From Brachycybe producta (taxonomy: Eukaryota > Arthropoda > Diplopoda > Playtdesmida > Andrognathidae): a DNA stretch of 64,000 nt. Below, piece by piece: positions 11,909 to 21,739 of the stretch. Each line of letters starts with the position of its first letter. Positions within the stretch are counted from its first letter, which is position 1. Both the position numbers and the translations under genes were made by a program. The notes under the pieces are model-generated. The model did no database searches, was not told where the DNA came from, and saw only the letters and a list, made by a program, of their open reading frames with translations. The DNA lies in assembly GCA_036925085.1 (NCBI GenBank), contig JAUPFP010000009.1:3911733-3975732 (forward strand), read 5' to 3'.

Positions 11909-13099
11909 TTTTTTCAATTCTATTTTACAGCGCCCTCTTACGGAAAAGGAACTGGTAAAGCACATTCCAGATAAGCTTATCACAGTTGACACCATGATCA
12001 TCACAAAACTTTTGAGCAACAAAGGCACCAAATCACTGAGTGACTTTGAAGTTCAATATGCTTATGACCCTGTCTCCACTGAGGCTGCTAAAGAGTGAGT
12101 TTACATTGCAAAAATTACTTTGAAAATACAATGCTGTTTTTTATTTACTCGAGCTCAGCTAGGGGATATACTTAACTTGGCACTAGATGGCGCATAGAAA
12201 AGAGCGTAGAAAGGCGCGTCTCTTACTCCCAACCCGAAGTTTTTTTTAAAAAAAATATATTGTTCAAGCGAAGCGAACGTTTTTCAAGAGAAACATTAAG
12301 AAAAAATCCAAAGTGTCTTAGAAACTAGAATAGTTGGCCATAATGTTAAGTTTTTTTCATGATGTTATCTTTAAAAATAAACTTTTTATGACAAGTTTAA
12401 AAAAGGCAAAACTAGTTTTTCATGAATTTTCAATGAAAAAAACCTAAAAACGGGTCCATTTTCAAACTAAACAATAAAATGTTTATTTTTTAAGATATTG
12501 CCATGAAAAAACTTAACATCATCTTCTACCATTCTAGTTTTCAAAATAATTTGAATTTTTTCAGAATGTTGTTTCTAAAAAAAACCGTTCACTTGACGTT
12601 TTTACGTCTATGGAGCATTAGCCACTGCAACGGCGCCATCCAGGGGAACAAAAGCAAAATAAATATCTATAGAGCCCCCTAAACGTTGATTCTGAAAAGT
12701 TGAGACAAAAAAGTTCTTTGATCGAAAAACCAGCTTCAAAATGCCAACATTTTTGCGAAATTTATCAGAAACGTTCTTTAAAATAAAGCTGAGCTTAAAC
12801 AAATAACAAAATGCTAAACTTCCTATAGTAAGTTTATGGAGAGTTTTTAAATTTAGCTTTGTTTAAGTATCACTTTAGCTTAAGTAACGTTTTAGAATAT
12901 GGCCCATAAGTCATCCATTTTTATTAATGACTTGCCAAAAAAAAAAATTTTCAGAAAATTAATAACAATATTTTTATGTTTCAGATTTCGCGAGGATTTA
13001 AAGAAACTCGCAGAAGAAGCCAGATTTCGCAACGAAAACCGAGAATATCCCTATCCTTGGCTGGATGCCGATATCATTCCGAACTCCATCAGCATCTGA
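2666..13099 (+). CDS. Lipoxygenase, C-terminal 373 residues (10 coding exons; 5' part missing)
   Basis: Non-haem iron dioxygenase that adds O2 to polyunsaturated fatty acids such as arachidonate. Exons: 2666-2761, 3369-3465, 3870-3987, 4051-4143, 4724-4784, 6146-6251, 6335-6426, 10549-10728, 11931-12094, 12985-13099 (stop TGA). Splice phases agree at every junction and give one open frame. Counted from the first recognised residue, the five expected iron ligands are H63, H68 (LTHLGYTHL), H252, N256 (SHAVANFQQYD) and the terminal Ile373 (IPNSISI). The segment VAIQLFQ...NP followed by FLPNDPPYTWLLAK is also typical of the family. A full animal enzyme is about 660-700 residues, so the PLAT/C2-like domain and early catalytic helices are absent here. 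Regiospecificity and R/S stereochemistry cannot be read without an alignment. It could equally be the lipoxygenase half of an allene-oxide-synthase fusion. The frame is intact and all ligands are present, so it is probably functional. Confidence 0.93.
2818..3261. mobile_element. Inverted-repeat MITE in lipoxygenase intron
   Basis: The left end reads GGTGGAGACATAGACGGTCC, then TTTATTGGAATCAACA. The right end is its near reverse complement (GGTGGAGACCATACACGTTC when read from the other strand, then TTTATTGGAATCAACA). The element sits wholly between two lipoxygenase exons. No transposase frame is seen. Confidence 0.75.
3466..3869 (+). other. GC-AG intron in the lipoxygenase gene
   Basis: The exon before ends in ...CAT TTG G and the next base pair is GC (GG|GCAAGA). 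The acceptor is CCATAG and the following exon begins GTTACACAT. Joining them restores Gly (GGT) in HLGYTH, exactly as the family requires. No GT occurs between the conserved motif and an in-frame TAG downstream. GCAAG matches the usual strong context of GC donors. Confidence 0.85.
4230..4541 (+). mobile_element. Tc1/mariner-like MITE, copy 1 (TACCTAGTACACAC family)
   Basis: The termini are TATACCTAGTACACAC and, inverted, TAATACCTTGTACACAC. The interior (ATTTAAATGCATTTAAAT, ACAGAGCCCTGTGAAGG, GGATTCCGTATAATTCACC) is shared with copies near 35162, 44389, 47307, 48219, 56190 and 56484. The ends are compatible with TA target duplication. There is no coding capacity. Confidence 0.8.
4899..5470. 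mobile_element. AGAGACCACC-ended foldback MITE, copy 1
   Basis: The left end is CTTAAAGAGACCACACACCA. The right end reads, on the opposite strand, CTTTTAAAGAGAGACC, then CAACATTACCTCCAGAAATT. The interior carries GTGAGGTGATCACAACACAT, which is the uninterrupted version of the site that is split by another element at 51931-52156. Confidence 0.75.
5661..6022 (+). mobile_element. Helitron-like non-autonomous element, copy 1
   Basis: It starts TAAGCCAGGTCTGTGTGTG after an AT repeat and contains a purine-rich GAGAGAAAGAG/GTGGGAGGGGG stretch. It ends with the 18-base palindrome CCCGTCATTTATGACGGG followed by TTACCCCACTAG and then T. A hairpin about ten bases before CTAG|T is the hallmark of a Helitron 3' end. 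No Rep/helicase is encoded. Confidence 0.6.
6714..9812. mobile_element. hAT-like element expanded by an internal satellite
   Basis: The element is flanked by the identical 8-mer CTAGTAAT at 6706-6713 and 9813-9820, the target-duplication length of hAT elements. The ends are related inverted repeats (TAGG..ATGGGACATTCGAA at the left; AGGAGGGACGAATCC on the other strand at the right). The right 300 bp (GTTAAATTAGTTTTAACTCC, CGGCGATTGTTGCAATTTCG, CACCTTGTGGCGACCC) match an unexpanded relative at 42179-42610. The left terminal segment is repeated about 23 times. It lies in the lipoxygenase intron between the exons ending 6426 and starting 10549. Confidence 0.8.
6720..9510. repeat. Tandem satellite, about 124-bp unit, about 23 copies
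   Basis: Each unit runs GGGATGGGACATTCGAATCC ... CGCGAATCTTGAAAAATATT ... CTTAAAAAAAACTA. Unit starts are spaced 117-125 bp. The apparent open frames here (protein text rich in RIPRILKNIRDSKTRIFAL) are by-products of a repeat unit free of stops in some frames, not genes. A variant GGGATGAGAC marks units at about 7093, 7581, 8191, 8793 and 9394, showing higher-order periodicity. Confidence 0.95.
10838..10915. repeat. 16-bp tandem repeat (CCAAATGATGCTAAGT)
   Basis: Five near-identical units follow each other in the lipoxygenase intron downstream of the exon ending 10728. Confidence 0.9.
11090..11296. mobile_element. Foldback MITE family (ACAGGCA...TGCCTGT), copy 1
   Basis: The whole element is close to one palindrome of about 205 bp. 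The arms carry ATTAGAAATCGG, TTGGCTCCGCCC, TATGACGACCGGCAACTTC and TAATTGG, around a centre with GACGTCACATG. This copy has a slightly damaged right end (TGCCTTGT). See copies 51940-52147 and 54495-54700 for clean 9-bp target duplications. Confidence 0.85.
11587..11872 (-). mobile_element. Helitron-like non-autonomous element, copy 2
   Basis: In the reverse orientation it ends with the hairpin and CCCCACTAG|T seen at 5661-6022. The other end reads ATACCTGGCTTA next to an AT dinucleotide run at 11873-11907. It sits only about 60 bp upstream of the lipoxygenase exon starting 11931. Confidence 0.6.
12184..12700. mobile_element. Composite palindromic element with GGCGCCATC ends
   Basis: The left part has AGATGGCGCATAG. 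The right part has TTAGCCACTGCAACGGCGCCATC, 20-plus bases shared with the element at 33265-33707. Between them lies the dispersed palindrome with AACTAGAATAGTT and AAAATGTTTATTTTTTAAGA. Borders are approximate. Confidence 0.5.
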
Positions 13100-13447
13100 T
13101 TATTAGTACCACAATAACCACAACTGATTAATTACGCTAAGTTATCATAGGCAGAAAGAAAGTAATGCGACTGAAGAAAAAAAAAAGATATCAAAATTTG
13201 AATAATCTTATTCTATTTATTTGGCAGAATTTAGACAGAAATACAAAAAAATCAGTGGTTCTGTGGTTCTACTGTAATATGTGAGAACCTTTCATTGCAA
13301 AGGAAAGCATTTTTTTTTCCAATGTTTTATTTCTATTTCTATAGTTTGCTGTTTTTATGTAAGTGGGATCTAGGCGTGAATTTATTTTACCCAATTCTGT
13401 ATTTTAAATTTTTTTTTACTAACTTTTTAAATGAGGCGAAACATTTT

Positions 13448-13453
13448 AATAAA
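13448..13453 (+). terminator. Candidate poly(A) signal of the lipoxygenase gene
   Basis: AATAAA lies 349 bases after the stop codon in an AT-rich 3' flank, followed by A-rich and GT-containing sequence. It is the first canonical hexamer seen downstream of the stop. Its use is inferred, not shown. Confidence 0.5.
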
Positions 13454-13676
13454 TATTGTAACTTATACAAAAAAAAGCAGCCTGGATGGGGATTAGAATC
13501 GGAATCGGAATTTTAATCGGAATTTAATCCGTATTTTTGGTATTAGAATCAGAATTGGTATTCGAAAAATTGTGAAAAAAAGAATTAAAATTAGACTCGG
13601 TATTACAAAATTTTTTTTAACAAAAATATTGGAATCGGAATCAGAATTGATAATAATCACTTTAATGGCGCATTCA

Positions 13677-14284
13677 CACTAGGCTGGTTGGTAGCCCCTT
13701 AGCAGCATAGTGTGAACTGCTACCAGCAGCTGCTTTCTCCAGCAGGCTAGTGATTTTAACAGTGGCTGGTGAAGTTGAACATGTCCAACTTTAGCAACTA
13801 CCAGCTGGTCATGTGACTCCCTTCCTGCTGCTACCAGTGTGCTACCAGCTAGTGTGAACCCTTTGTCACTAGTAGGCAATTGAAACGCCACTGCTTGGGA
13901 TGGTAGTTGTTGTTGATTTTGGTGTTTTTGCAAGATGGTGATTGGATGACTTGTGCTGCTAATACCAGCAGTGACTGGACAAGTGTGAACACAAAGCAGC
14001 TGCTGCTTGCTGTTGCTGCTAATAACCAGCAGCAACCAGCGGCTTGTAAACGAGCCACAAGCAGTTAGAAATCGTGGAAAACTTCAGTTGGCTCCGCCCT
14101 TGTTATGACGACTGGCAACTTCTAATTGGTTTGTTGTGTGGCTCGACGTTGAAAAGGGCGGAGCATGTGACGTCAGACTACATAACCAACCAATTAGAAG
14201 TTGCGTTCGTCATAACAAGGGCAGAGCCAACTGAAGTTCTCTCCGATTTCTAACTGCCTGTAACCAGCCTAGTGTGAATGCGCC
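13677..14284. mobile_element. MITE with GGCGCATTCACACTAGGC ends, copy 1 (interrupted)
   Basis: The ends are GGCGCATTCACACTAGGC and its inverted match. The interior is rich in CAGCAG/CTGCTGG and shares long blocks with 16345-16768 (GCTGCTTTCTCCAGCAGGCT, ACCAGCTGGTCATGTGACTC). A foldback MITE at 14057-14261 is inserted near its right end. Confidence 0.8.
14057..14261. mobile_element. Foldback MITE (ACAGGCA family), copy 2, nested
   Basis: This is a palindromic 205-bp copy. The left flank is AAACGAGCC, and the right end is CTGCCTG followed by TAACCAGCC. The uninterrupted relative at 16741-16755 reads TTGTAAACCAGCCTA, so the flanks are an 8-9 bp duplication of the host site with minor decay. Confidence 0.85.
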
Positions 14285-14891
14285 TTTATGTTATTGAAAT
14301 CGGAATCTCAATTCATATTTTTAGAAAATGACATCCTTACAAAAAAAAAGCAAAAATAATAAACGTTTGTTATAAACTAGAAGAGCAAATGGTCGTGCCA
14401 AACTTATTTTTAAATGTGGTATCTTTAAAAATAAACTTTTTATGGCGAGTTTTAACATTTTTTTTTTACTATAAAAGTAAAAAAAAAAAATTATTCATAT
14501 TGAAACTGTAATATGAAGTTTAATTTTTGTTACGAATTATATTTCCGACACAAAAAAAAAAAAGAATTAGTCAACTAAAGTTCAAATCAACATCTATTAA
14601 TTAATTTATGTGTATCAATGTAATAAAATTAATTAGGGTCCAAATCAAACTTTGATTATTAACAAATTATTATGTAAATATGTAGGCCTAATCTCATCAA
14701 TCGTATATATTGTAATAAAATAATATTATTATGCAAGTGGAAAAGTTTCAAAACTTCTTAAATCTTTTTTTTTGTATTATTTTTTTTTCAATCTTCTTCT
14801 CTCGTATAAAATAGATCAAAACCTAATAACGAAAACTTAAAATTTGGTGTCAGGCCAAGGCCGAAAAAAGAAATTACGATTTTAATTTAAA

Positions 14892-15330
14892 CTAGTGGGG
14901 TAACCCGTCATTTATGACGGAAGCAAAATTAACAGGCAATTGTGCGCATGCGCGTCGTTTTTTCCTTTTTTTACTTCTTTCATTTCAATTTTCGTCACCC
15001 CCTCCCACTTTCTCTCTCCCACCTCCCACTTTTCTCTCTCCCCCTCCCACTTTTCTCTCTCCCACCTCCCACTTTTCTCTCTCCCCCTCCCACTTTTCTC
15101 TCTCTCCCCCTCTACACTTTTCAACCTTTTCCCCTCTCCAATTTAATATCATGGGATTCTTGGATGGGAAGGGTGCAACATATAGTTGACCTTGAGAAAA
15201 AAAAACAGTTCATTTATTCAAATTTATATAAATTCCGATGTGCTTCAATGGTTGTACAGCGTTATCCCAGAAAGAGAGAAAGATATATACATGTAGAAAG
15301 ACACACAGAGACACAGACCTGGCAAAATAT
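14892..15330 (-). mobile_element. Helitron-like non-autonomous element, copy 3
   Basis: Same termini as copy 2: CTAGTGGGGTAACCCGTCAT at the left, and ACAGACCTGGC close to an AT run at the right. It contains an expanded TCTCTCTCCC/CTCCCACTTT polypyrimidine tract at about 15000-15115. That tract creates long overlapping open frames in several phases which are not genes. Confidence 0.6.
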
Positions 15331-15413
15331 ATATATATAATACTTTTAATCTATTTATTTGACAGAAAAGTAGGCAGAAAAAAAAAGCCGAAATTATTTC
15401 TGTCACATACGAC

Positions 15414-15612
15414 ACAGGCAATTAGAAATCGGGACAAACAGAAGTTGGCTCCGCCCTTTTTATGACGAACGTATCTTCTAATTGGTTGGGTATGTAGTCT
15501 GATGTCTGCGCCCATTTCAACATCGAACAACACAACAAACCAATTAGAAGTTACCGGTCGTCATAAGAAAAGCGGAGCCAACTTCTGTTTGTCCCGATTT
15601 CTAATTGCCTGT
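15414..15612. mobile_element. Foldback MITE (ACAGGCA family), copy 3
   Basis: The arms run ACAGGCAATTAGAAATCGGG to CCCGATTTCTAATTGCCTGT. The flanks ACATACGAC and (T)TATACGAC match at seven of nine bases, consistent with a decayed 9-bp target duplication. Confidence 0.85.
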
Positions 15613-15620
15613 TATACGAC

Positions 15621-15762
15621 TAAGGTCAGAGTACGGAGACCTGCAAAGGACACGTATCACAAATTTACTATTGGTTATTACTAATTTACAAACTGTAGTA
15701 ATGTAATAAATTGTAAATTTGTAATGCGTGTCCTTTACAAGGATCTGTACATTCTGGTCTTA
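15621..15762. mobile_element. Small palindromic MITE
   Basis: The left arm is TAAGGTCAGAGTACGGAGAC followed by CAAAGGACACG and CACAAATTTAC. The right arm is its imperfect reverse complement. The element is about 142 bp long and immediately follows foldback copy 3. Confidence 0.7.
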
Positions 15763-15763
15763 C

Positions 15764-16045
15764 ATGCTTCACCTAGGAATGTATTACACCCATAATTGCC
15801 ATTTCCGCACTTCCGGTTCATGTGCAAATGAATTGCCGAAGTTGCATTGTCATGGATCATGAGCATCTATAGAAAAGAGCTCTAACCACGTCCACTCTGA
15901 GCTGGCCTGATATTTGAAGCACGTATACAGGCTTCACTGGGAATGTATCGCGCCCAAAATTTCCATTCCCGCATTTCCGGTTCATGTGCAATAACATTTT
16001 GCACTTGTAGTGTCATGAGCATCTGTAGAGAGGGCTCAATTGGCC
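15764..16045. repeat. Diverged tandem duplication, about 165-bp unit
   Basis: Two copies each contain TTCAC(C)T.GGAATGTAT, CATTTCCGCA/CATTCCCGCA, TTCCGGTTCATGTGCAA and GTCATG..GAGCATCT followed by TAGA.A.GCTC. Spacing between equivalent words is about 165-170 bp. No coding potential was recognised. Confidence 0.7.
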
Positions 16046-16344
16046 TAAAATGAATACACAGCCTAAACAGCAATCTTCACAGACATGTTTCAAAACATGT
16101 TTACTGTTTCTCTTAAAAATTCTAAAAAAATGTAGTCTGAAAAGTGTGCCAACTAGCCCCAGTGTCTCCCTATAAAATGATTTTTTTTGCATACTTTGCA
16201 TTTTTTTTAACTATTTTTATTCACATAAAACGAATAAGTTTCTTGTATATTTTTTGCATTTTTTTGGTTTATTTATATTTACAAAAAATGCTTAATTTTT
16301 GAATTTTTATTTGCGTAAAGCCTTAGTCATTAGCATATGATAAT

Positions 16345-16768
16345 GCCACAGTCACACTAGGCTGGTTTCCCAGCCGCTGGTTGCTGCTGGCTGGTTGTAG
16401 CGCTCTAGCAGCATAGTCTGAACTACTACTAGCAGCTGCTTTCTCCAGCAGGCTAGTGATTTTAACAGCAGCTGGTGAAGTTGGACATGTCCAACTTTAG
16501 CAGCTACCAGCTGGTCATGTGACTCCCTTCCTGCTGCTGCCATCTAGTGTGAACTTTTTGTTGCTAGTAGTGGCACTAATGGTAGTTGAAACTCCACTGC
16601 TTGGGTTGGTTGTTGTTAGAGTTTTTGCAAGACGGTGATTGGATGACTTGCACTGCTAATACCAGCAGTGACTGGACAAGTGTGAACCCAAAGCAGCTGC
16701 TGCTTGCTGTTGCTGCTAATAGCCAGCAGCAACCAGCGGCTTGTAAACCAGCCTAGTGTGACTGCGCC
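16345..16768. mobile_element. MITE with CAGTCACACTAGGCTGG ends, copy 2 (uninterrupted)
   Basis: Sister of 13677-14284 without the foldback insertion. The ends CAGTCACACTAGGCTGGTTT and AAACCAGCCTAGTGTGACTG are inverted repeats. This copy supplies the empty site for the nested insertion at 14057. Confidence 0.8.
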
Positions 16769-16803
16769 TTAACTTGCAAGTTGCAACCAATGCTGCAACA
16801 AGC

Positions 16804-17019
16804 ATTGGCAATTAAAAATCGAAACAAACAGAAGTTGGCTCCGTCCTTTTTTTTTTTGACGAACGGCTACTTCTAATTGGTTTGTTGTGTGGTTTGACGT
16901 TGAAAAGTGCGGAGCATGTGACGTCAGACCGTATAAGCAACCAGTTAGAAGTTGCGTTCGTCCTAAAAAGGTTTAAAGGGCGGAGCCAACTTCAGTTCAT
17001 CCCGTTTTCTAATTGCCTG
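16804..17019. mobile_element. Foldback MITE (ACAGGCA family), copy 4, decayed
   Basis: The arms TTGGCAATTAAAAATCGAAA and the inverted right arm ending AATTGCCTG are recognisable but mutated. The GCTCCG and GACGTCAGAC core elements are retained. Confidence 0.75.
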
Positions 17020-17660
17020 ACTGTGCAACACGCTGCTATAGTAAAAGGGAGAAAAAGCTGAAAGAAGAAAGTCCTAGACCTTAAAACGCGACCAAACACT
17101 GTTTTTGTAGCAATAGGTTTTTTTTTTGCATTTGAAAACGAACTGCCTAAATTTATTTGATCTCGAGACAGTCTAAGATAGCAAACTGAATTGATGATAA
17201 ATAAAAACATGTTATTTTAAAATAAAACGAGGGCAAAACTTATTAAGACAAACACGCACAAAACAACTCCCCCCTCCCAAAAAAATATTTAAAGATCACA
17301 TATACTGTATGTATGTTGTACAACTGAAATGGACTTCATTGAAATCAAGGCCTTTTGTAATCGGTCGTCGTCCAACATCAAATACAGTATTTATGTACAA
17401 TTGTATATTTTAGCTAAAAAGCAAATAACGTTTATTGATAGAAAAGAAAACATGGATTTTTAAAAGTTTATCGTTGAATAAATAACAAACAAAAGTGATT
17501 TCCAAACTATTGGAAATTACGAATAAAACATTCTGACTGAATTTTCGAAACTCTTTCATTTCGCCTATTGTGCTTTATATTGTGCACTCATCTGTGCCTA
17601 ACTTTTACCATAATCTTAGTTTAACTTTTTACCATTATCATTGCCTAAAATTTATATATA

Positions 17661-18012
17661 TAATATCCCAGGTCAGGTGTGTGTGTGTGTGTGTGTGTGT
17701 GGAGTAACAAAACCATTGAAGCACGTCGGAATTTATATAAATTTGAATAAATGAACCGTTTTTTTTCTCAAGGTCAACTATATGTTGAACTCTTCCTTTG
17801 GACCGTGTAAAAGGGGGGGGGAGAGAGAGAGAGAAAATTAGGAGGGGTGAGGGGGAAAAGGTTGGAAAGTGTAGAAGGGGAGAGAGAGAGAGAAAAGTGG
17901 GAGGGGTGACTGAAATTGAAATGAAAGGAGTAAAAAAAGGAAAAAACAACTTTCATGTGCACAATTGCCTGTGAATTTTGCTCCCGTCATTTATGACGGG
18001 TTATCCCACTAG
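17661..18012 (+). mobile_element. Helitron-like non-autonomous element, copy 4
   Basis: The 5' side has CCCAGGTCAGGTGTGTGTG. The 3' end is CCCGTCATTTATGACGGG, TTATCCCACTAG, T. It is followed within 20 bp by copy 5 in the same orientation, a head-to-tail arrangement. Confidence 0.6.
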
Positions 18013-18030
18013 TTATATATATATATATAT

Positions 18031-18042
18031 TAAGCCAGGTCT

Positions 18043-18075
<33 letters not shown>

Positions 18076-18615
18076 GAGTAACACTGTACAAAACCCTTGA
18101 AGCACGTCGGAATTTATATAAATTTAAATAAATGAAGAAATGAACAGCTTTTTTTTTTCTCAAGGTCAACTATATGTTGCACCCTTCCCATCCAAGAACC
18201 CCATGATAATAAATTGGAGAAGGGAAAAGGTTCGAAAGTGTAGAATGGGGGAGGGAGAGAAACGTGGAGGGTTGAAAAAAAGTGGGAGGGGTGGCTGAAA
18301 TTGAAATGAAAGGAGTAAAAAAAGGAACAAACGACGCGCATGCGCACACCAGAGAAAAATGAAAAACTCATTTTCTCTTTCAAATATAAAAAGGGGAGGG
18401 GATAATAGTAGCAAAATTAAACTACAGTTTATCACAGGCAATTGTGCCCAGCATTAGAATTTCTTTTGCTCAGCCCTTTTATGAACGTCATCAATTTCTA
18501 ATTGGTTTGTTACTTGGTCTGACATCATAAAAGGTTGGAGCAAAAGAAATTCTAATGCTGGTCACAACTGCCTGTGAATTTGGCTTCCGTCATTTATGAC
18601 GGGTTATCCCACTAG
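18031..18615 (+). mobile_element. Helitron-like element, copy 5, carrying an extra 220-bp block
   Basis: It starts TAAGCCAGGTCTGTGTATG and ends with TTCCGTCATTTATGACGGG followed by TTATCCCACTAG. Unlike copies 1-4 it contains CCAGAGAAAAATGAAAAACT ... plus a 142-bp foldback (18434-18575). The same block is in copy 7 at 38491-39041. Confidence 0.65.
18434..18575. mobile_element. Short foldback related to the ACAGGCA family, inside Helitron-like copy 5
   Basis: The arms are ACAGGCAATTGTG.CCAGCAT, TAGAATTTCTTTTGCTC and the inverse. The centre has AATTTCTAATTGGTTTG and TCTGACATCAT. It matches 38865-39001. Confidence 0.75.
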
Positions 18616-19110
18616 TTTTACCAATATTTCCTAACTTTTACCAATATCACTGCATGACGAATTTATTTGCCTATTTTTTTTAAAATTATCTTTGCCTAAT
18701 TTTTTTTAAACTTTCTACCAATATCTTTGCTTAACTATAGTTTGCTTATCTTTTACATTAGTAGATTTCTATCCAACTTGACATAACTTTTACCAATTTT
18801 AACCAATTTACCTATCTTTGTCTACCTTTTGGCTTGCCTAATTTATTTATAAATAGATGTCAATAAATTTTCACCCATTTTTTTCACCACTTTTGATTAA
18901 TTTTTGAATAATTTCCACGTCAAATTTTTACCTTGCATAATTGACTTCTTCTACCCATCTTTGCCTAACATAGCAATATTTAGCCTTGCCTAAATGATTT
19001 TTTTTTCTACCCATGTTTAACATAACTTTTACCAAATTTGCCAATCAGTTACCTATCTTTGCCTAACTTGATTTCTACACATCTTTTTTTTGTCTTCTTT
19101 TACGAAATTG

Positions 19111-20455
19111 TTTCTTTTGAACCCTCTGGACCTTAGACTTTCATAACTATTAGCTGTACTCATTTGCATTTGGTTTCCACAATTAAGCATCATCATTTTA
19201 TTTTATTAAAGACTAAACACAAGGCGCCTGTTATGACCTTAACACTTTATAGCATTTTTAATAAAATATAATAATCTAAGACTAAAACATCTATAAATAT
19301 TTTATGCATGCGAAATTTTTTTTTGGGAAGCTAAATGGTAACTCTAGGTCCACGACTCTGCAAAGAGTCTTGATTTAAAACTGGGGTCAAGTTAACAATT
19401 CTTAGGAGCAGGGGGCCCCACCCCTCCCTCGGCCCCAAAATAAGAGTATATGGGTCTCCGATAAATAGATAAATTTCTCATGAGCCCAACACACACAAAA
19501 ACCCTTTGGTCAGCCTTTGGGCTAACAGTGGACAACGTGAAGCCTGACGTACAAAGATTAGAAGGCTAAAAGAAAAAGAAATTCAACTCCCAAATTTATT
19601 TTTACCATCCAATTTCCCAAATAAGATCTTGTGTAATCAATACATTCAACGTTTGAAAGCTATTTTTAGAAATTGAATTAAGTTTAAACTAAAGTCCATT
19701 TTTTTCAAAAGTTATAAATGGAAACCAATATATAATGTATTTGCTTATCACTGTAGTGTAGGAGGGGGCGGAGCTTATGCGAGAATGCTGATAAATTGTA
19801 TCAGAAAAGTCATTGACCATAACCCTTTTTTTAAGGTGTTCTTGGTTTATTGATAACTTGTGAAAAAAAAAGCAATTTAAAAGCGTTTTTACGTAAATAA
19901 AATGGTTTTTGTAATTTTTTTTTAAATATTTTTTAGAATTTAAAACGTTTTTAGTATTTTGTTTTTTTAATTACGTTTTCAAAAGACATTAATTACCAGC
20001 TTAATTATAGTTAAGGTCAAAAGTTTCCATAAAATGCACAAAAATAATGAACAGTTGCAATCCATTTTCGCTACACTATAATAATATATGGGTGCCATTA
20101 ATAATCGATTTAATCAATAAAAATTAAAATTACAAAAAAAAATACTCTGGAAGCAGCCGGTTGGCCTATGGCAGAGGGTTCTTAAGATCCAAGTGCTACA
20201 AGATGCATTGTCAATGTATAATAGCTAAAAAAAATAACCCGTATTGCATACCTAAAAAAATATAAATGCAGTCATGAAAAATTCATTAATGACATCATCA
20301 ATAGCCTGTTTAGGAAGAGCAGTACCATTGTCGTATAACCCTCGGAATCAAAATATATAAAACGAACAATTTGCATCATAAAATCAACAATTGTTTTTTT
20401 TTTTATTTACATATTTTCAGATTCTATATTCTGAGTTTTTCATATTCTGAGCATA
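19111..20455. other. Unassigned AT-rich intergenic DNA
   Basis: No gene, tRNA-like fold or clear repeat was recognised. A short G/C-rich patch (GGGGGCCCCACCCCTCCCTC) lies at about 19410. The longest open frames are short and lack codon structure. Confidence 0.5.
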
Positions 20456-20564
20456 ATTTCTAAAAAAATAATACATTCATAACTTTGAAAACAATTCTTA
20501 ATTGATGGCATTCATTCAGTGATTTTGTAGTCAAACTATGAGAAACAAGGAGTTCAAGGAACAA

Positions 20565-20660
20565 AATGTGTATGCACGTGTGCGCATGTGTACGCACATG
20601 TACACACGTGCATGTATGTAGATAAACACACATGTATGTACTCACGTACATGACATAGTT
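20565..20660. repeat. Alternating purine-pyrimidine (CA/TG/CG) tract
   Basis: About 95 bp of mostly alternating Pu-Py sequence such as GTGTATGCACGTGTGCGCAT and ACACACGTGCATGTATGTA. It is a candidate for left-handed Z-DNA and is not a simple dinucleotide repeat. Confidence 0.7.
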
Positions 20661-21739
20661 ACATGTGATGCGCATGCGTCATTCATTTGTAATAATATGG
20701 TTTAAAATGAAACATAGAAAGGAACACCCCTCCTAAATAATAGGAATAGCCCCCCTTTCAAATGCTACAACTAGAAAAAGGAAAAATCTCGATTTTTTTT
20801 AAAAAAATTACGTTTTTAAAAAATCGAAATTTCATACATCGAATCATTCTAAAATTTCAAAAATTTCCAGTTTCATCGTCAGAACGTGTACATCATTTTA
20901 GGTCTGATGACATTTTGTTGTATTTGGCCCCGTTTTCAAGTTGTTCGACTCACAAAATATTATGACCAAAAACTCAAATTTTTTTTTGTAAAAAATTCAT
21001 AAAAAAATAACCCCTGGGTAAAATTTTCTGATTTGACGTCAGGAGCATCCTATTGAACCGCTGAATCAAATAAAAAATACTGCATGTTTTTATCTCATTC
21101 CGTTCTTGAGTTGTTTGACCCACAAACTCGGCATTCTGGACATACACACATACAAACATCCTTTTTGCCCCTTTTTTATAATTTTTTTCTTTTCATTTAA
21201 ATTTTATACAACTTTTTTGTCTAATTTTTTAAAAAAAATATTTACAATTTTATATACAGTATTAGATTTTCTAAATTTTGAGACAAAAAATATTTAATTT
21301 TTTTATAATACATATGAAAAAGAACTAAAAAGTTTATGAAAAAGAACTAAAAATGTTCAAAATCAGAGTATATTTTCAACAAAATGATTTTTGCTGCTTT
21401 TGGGTCTTAATGAATGAGTTTCTGGCCCACTAGTAAGTTATGTAACTAAAATAAAATATACATTTTTATTTATTGCTCATTGACCTATTTATAAACTGAA
21501 TTTTTTTTTATATTGACATTTAAAAAGTTAGCAGCTTTAATGATATGACTTTTCTTCTCTTTATAAAATAGAATGATGAACTATTTTAAAATGGCAGATG
21601 GAAAAATAAATATTGCGTTTGGTTAATTTTAGAAATAATTGGGACAAACGTCTTCTTTTAAAAAAAATGAAAAATAACCATTCAAATTTGAACACCAGCT
21701 GCTGAAAAAATAGCCCAATTGAATACAAAGCTAAATAGA

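Larger units (their letters stand above)
17585..19110. repeat. Degenerate TTTGCCTAACTTTTACCAAT array, interrupted by Helitron-like elements
   Basis: Loose repeats of CTTTGCCTAA and TTTTACCAAT/TATC run from 17585 to about 17660 and resume at about 18616-19110. The two Helitron-like copies between them are insertions into the array. Confidence 0.65.

Noticed and set aside
14914..15340. Ser/Pro/Phe-rich overlapping open frames
   Set aside because: They arise from the TCTCTCTCCC tract inside a Helitron-like element; three overlapping frames are open for compositional reasons only.
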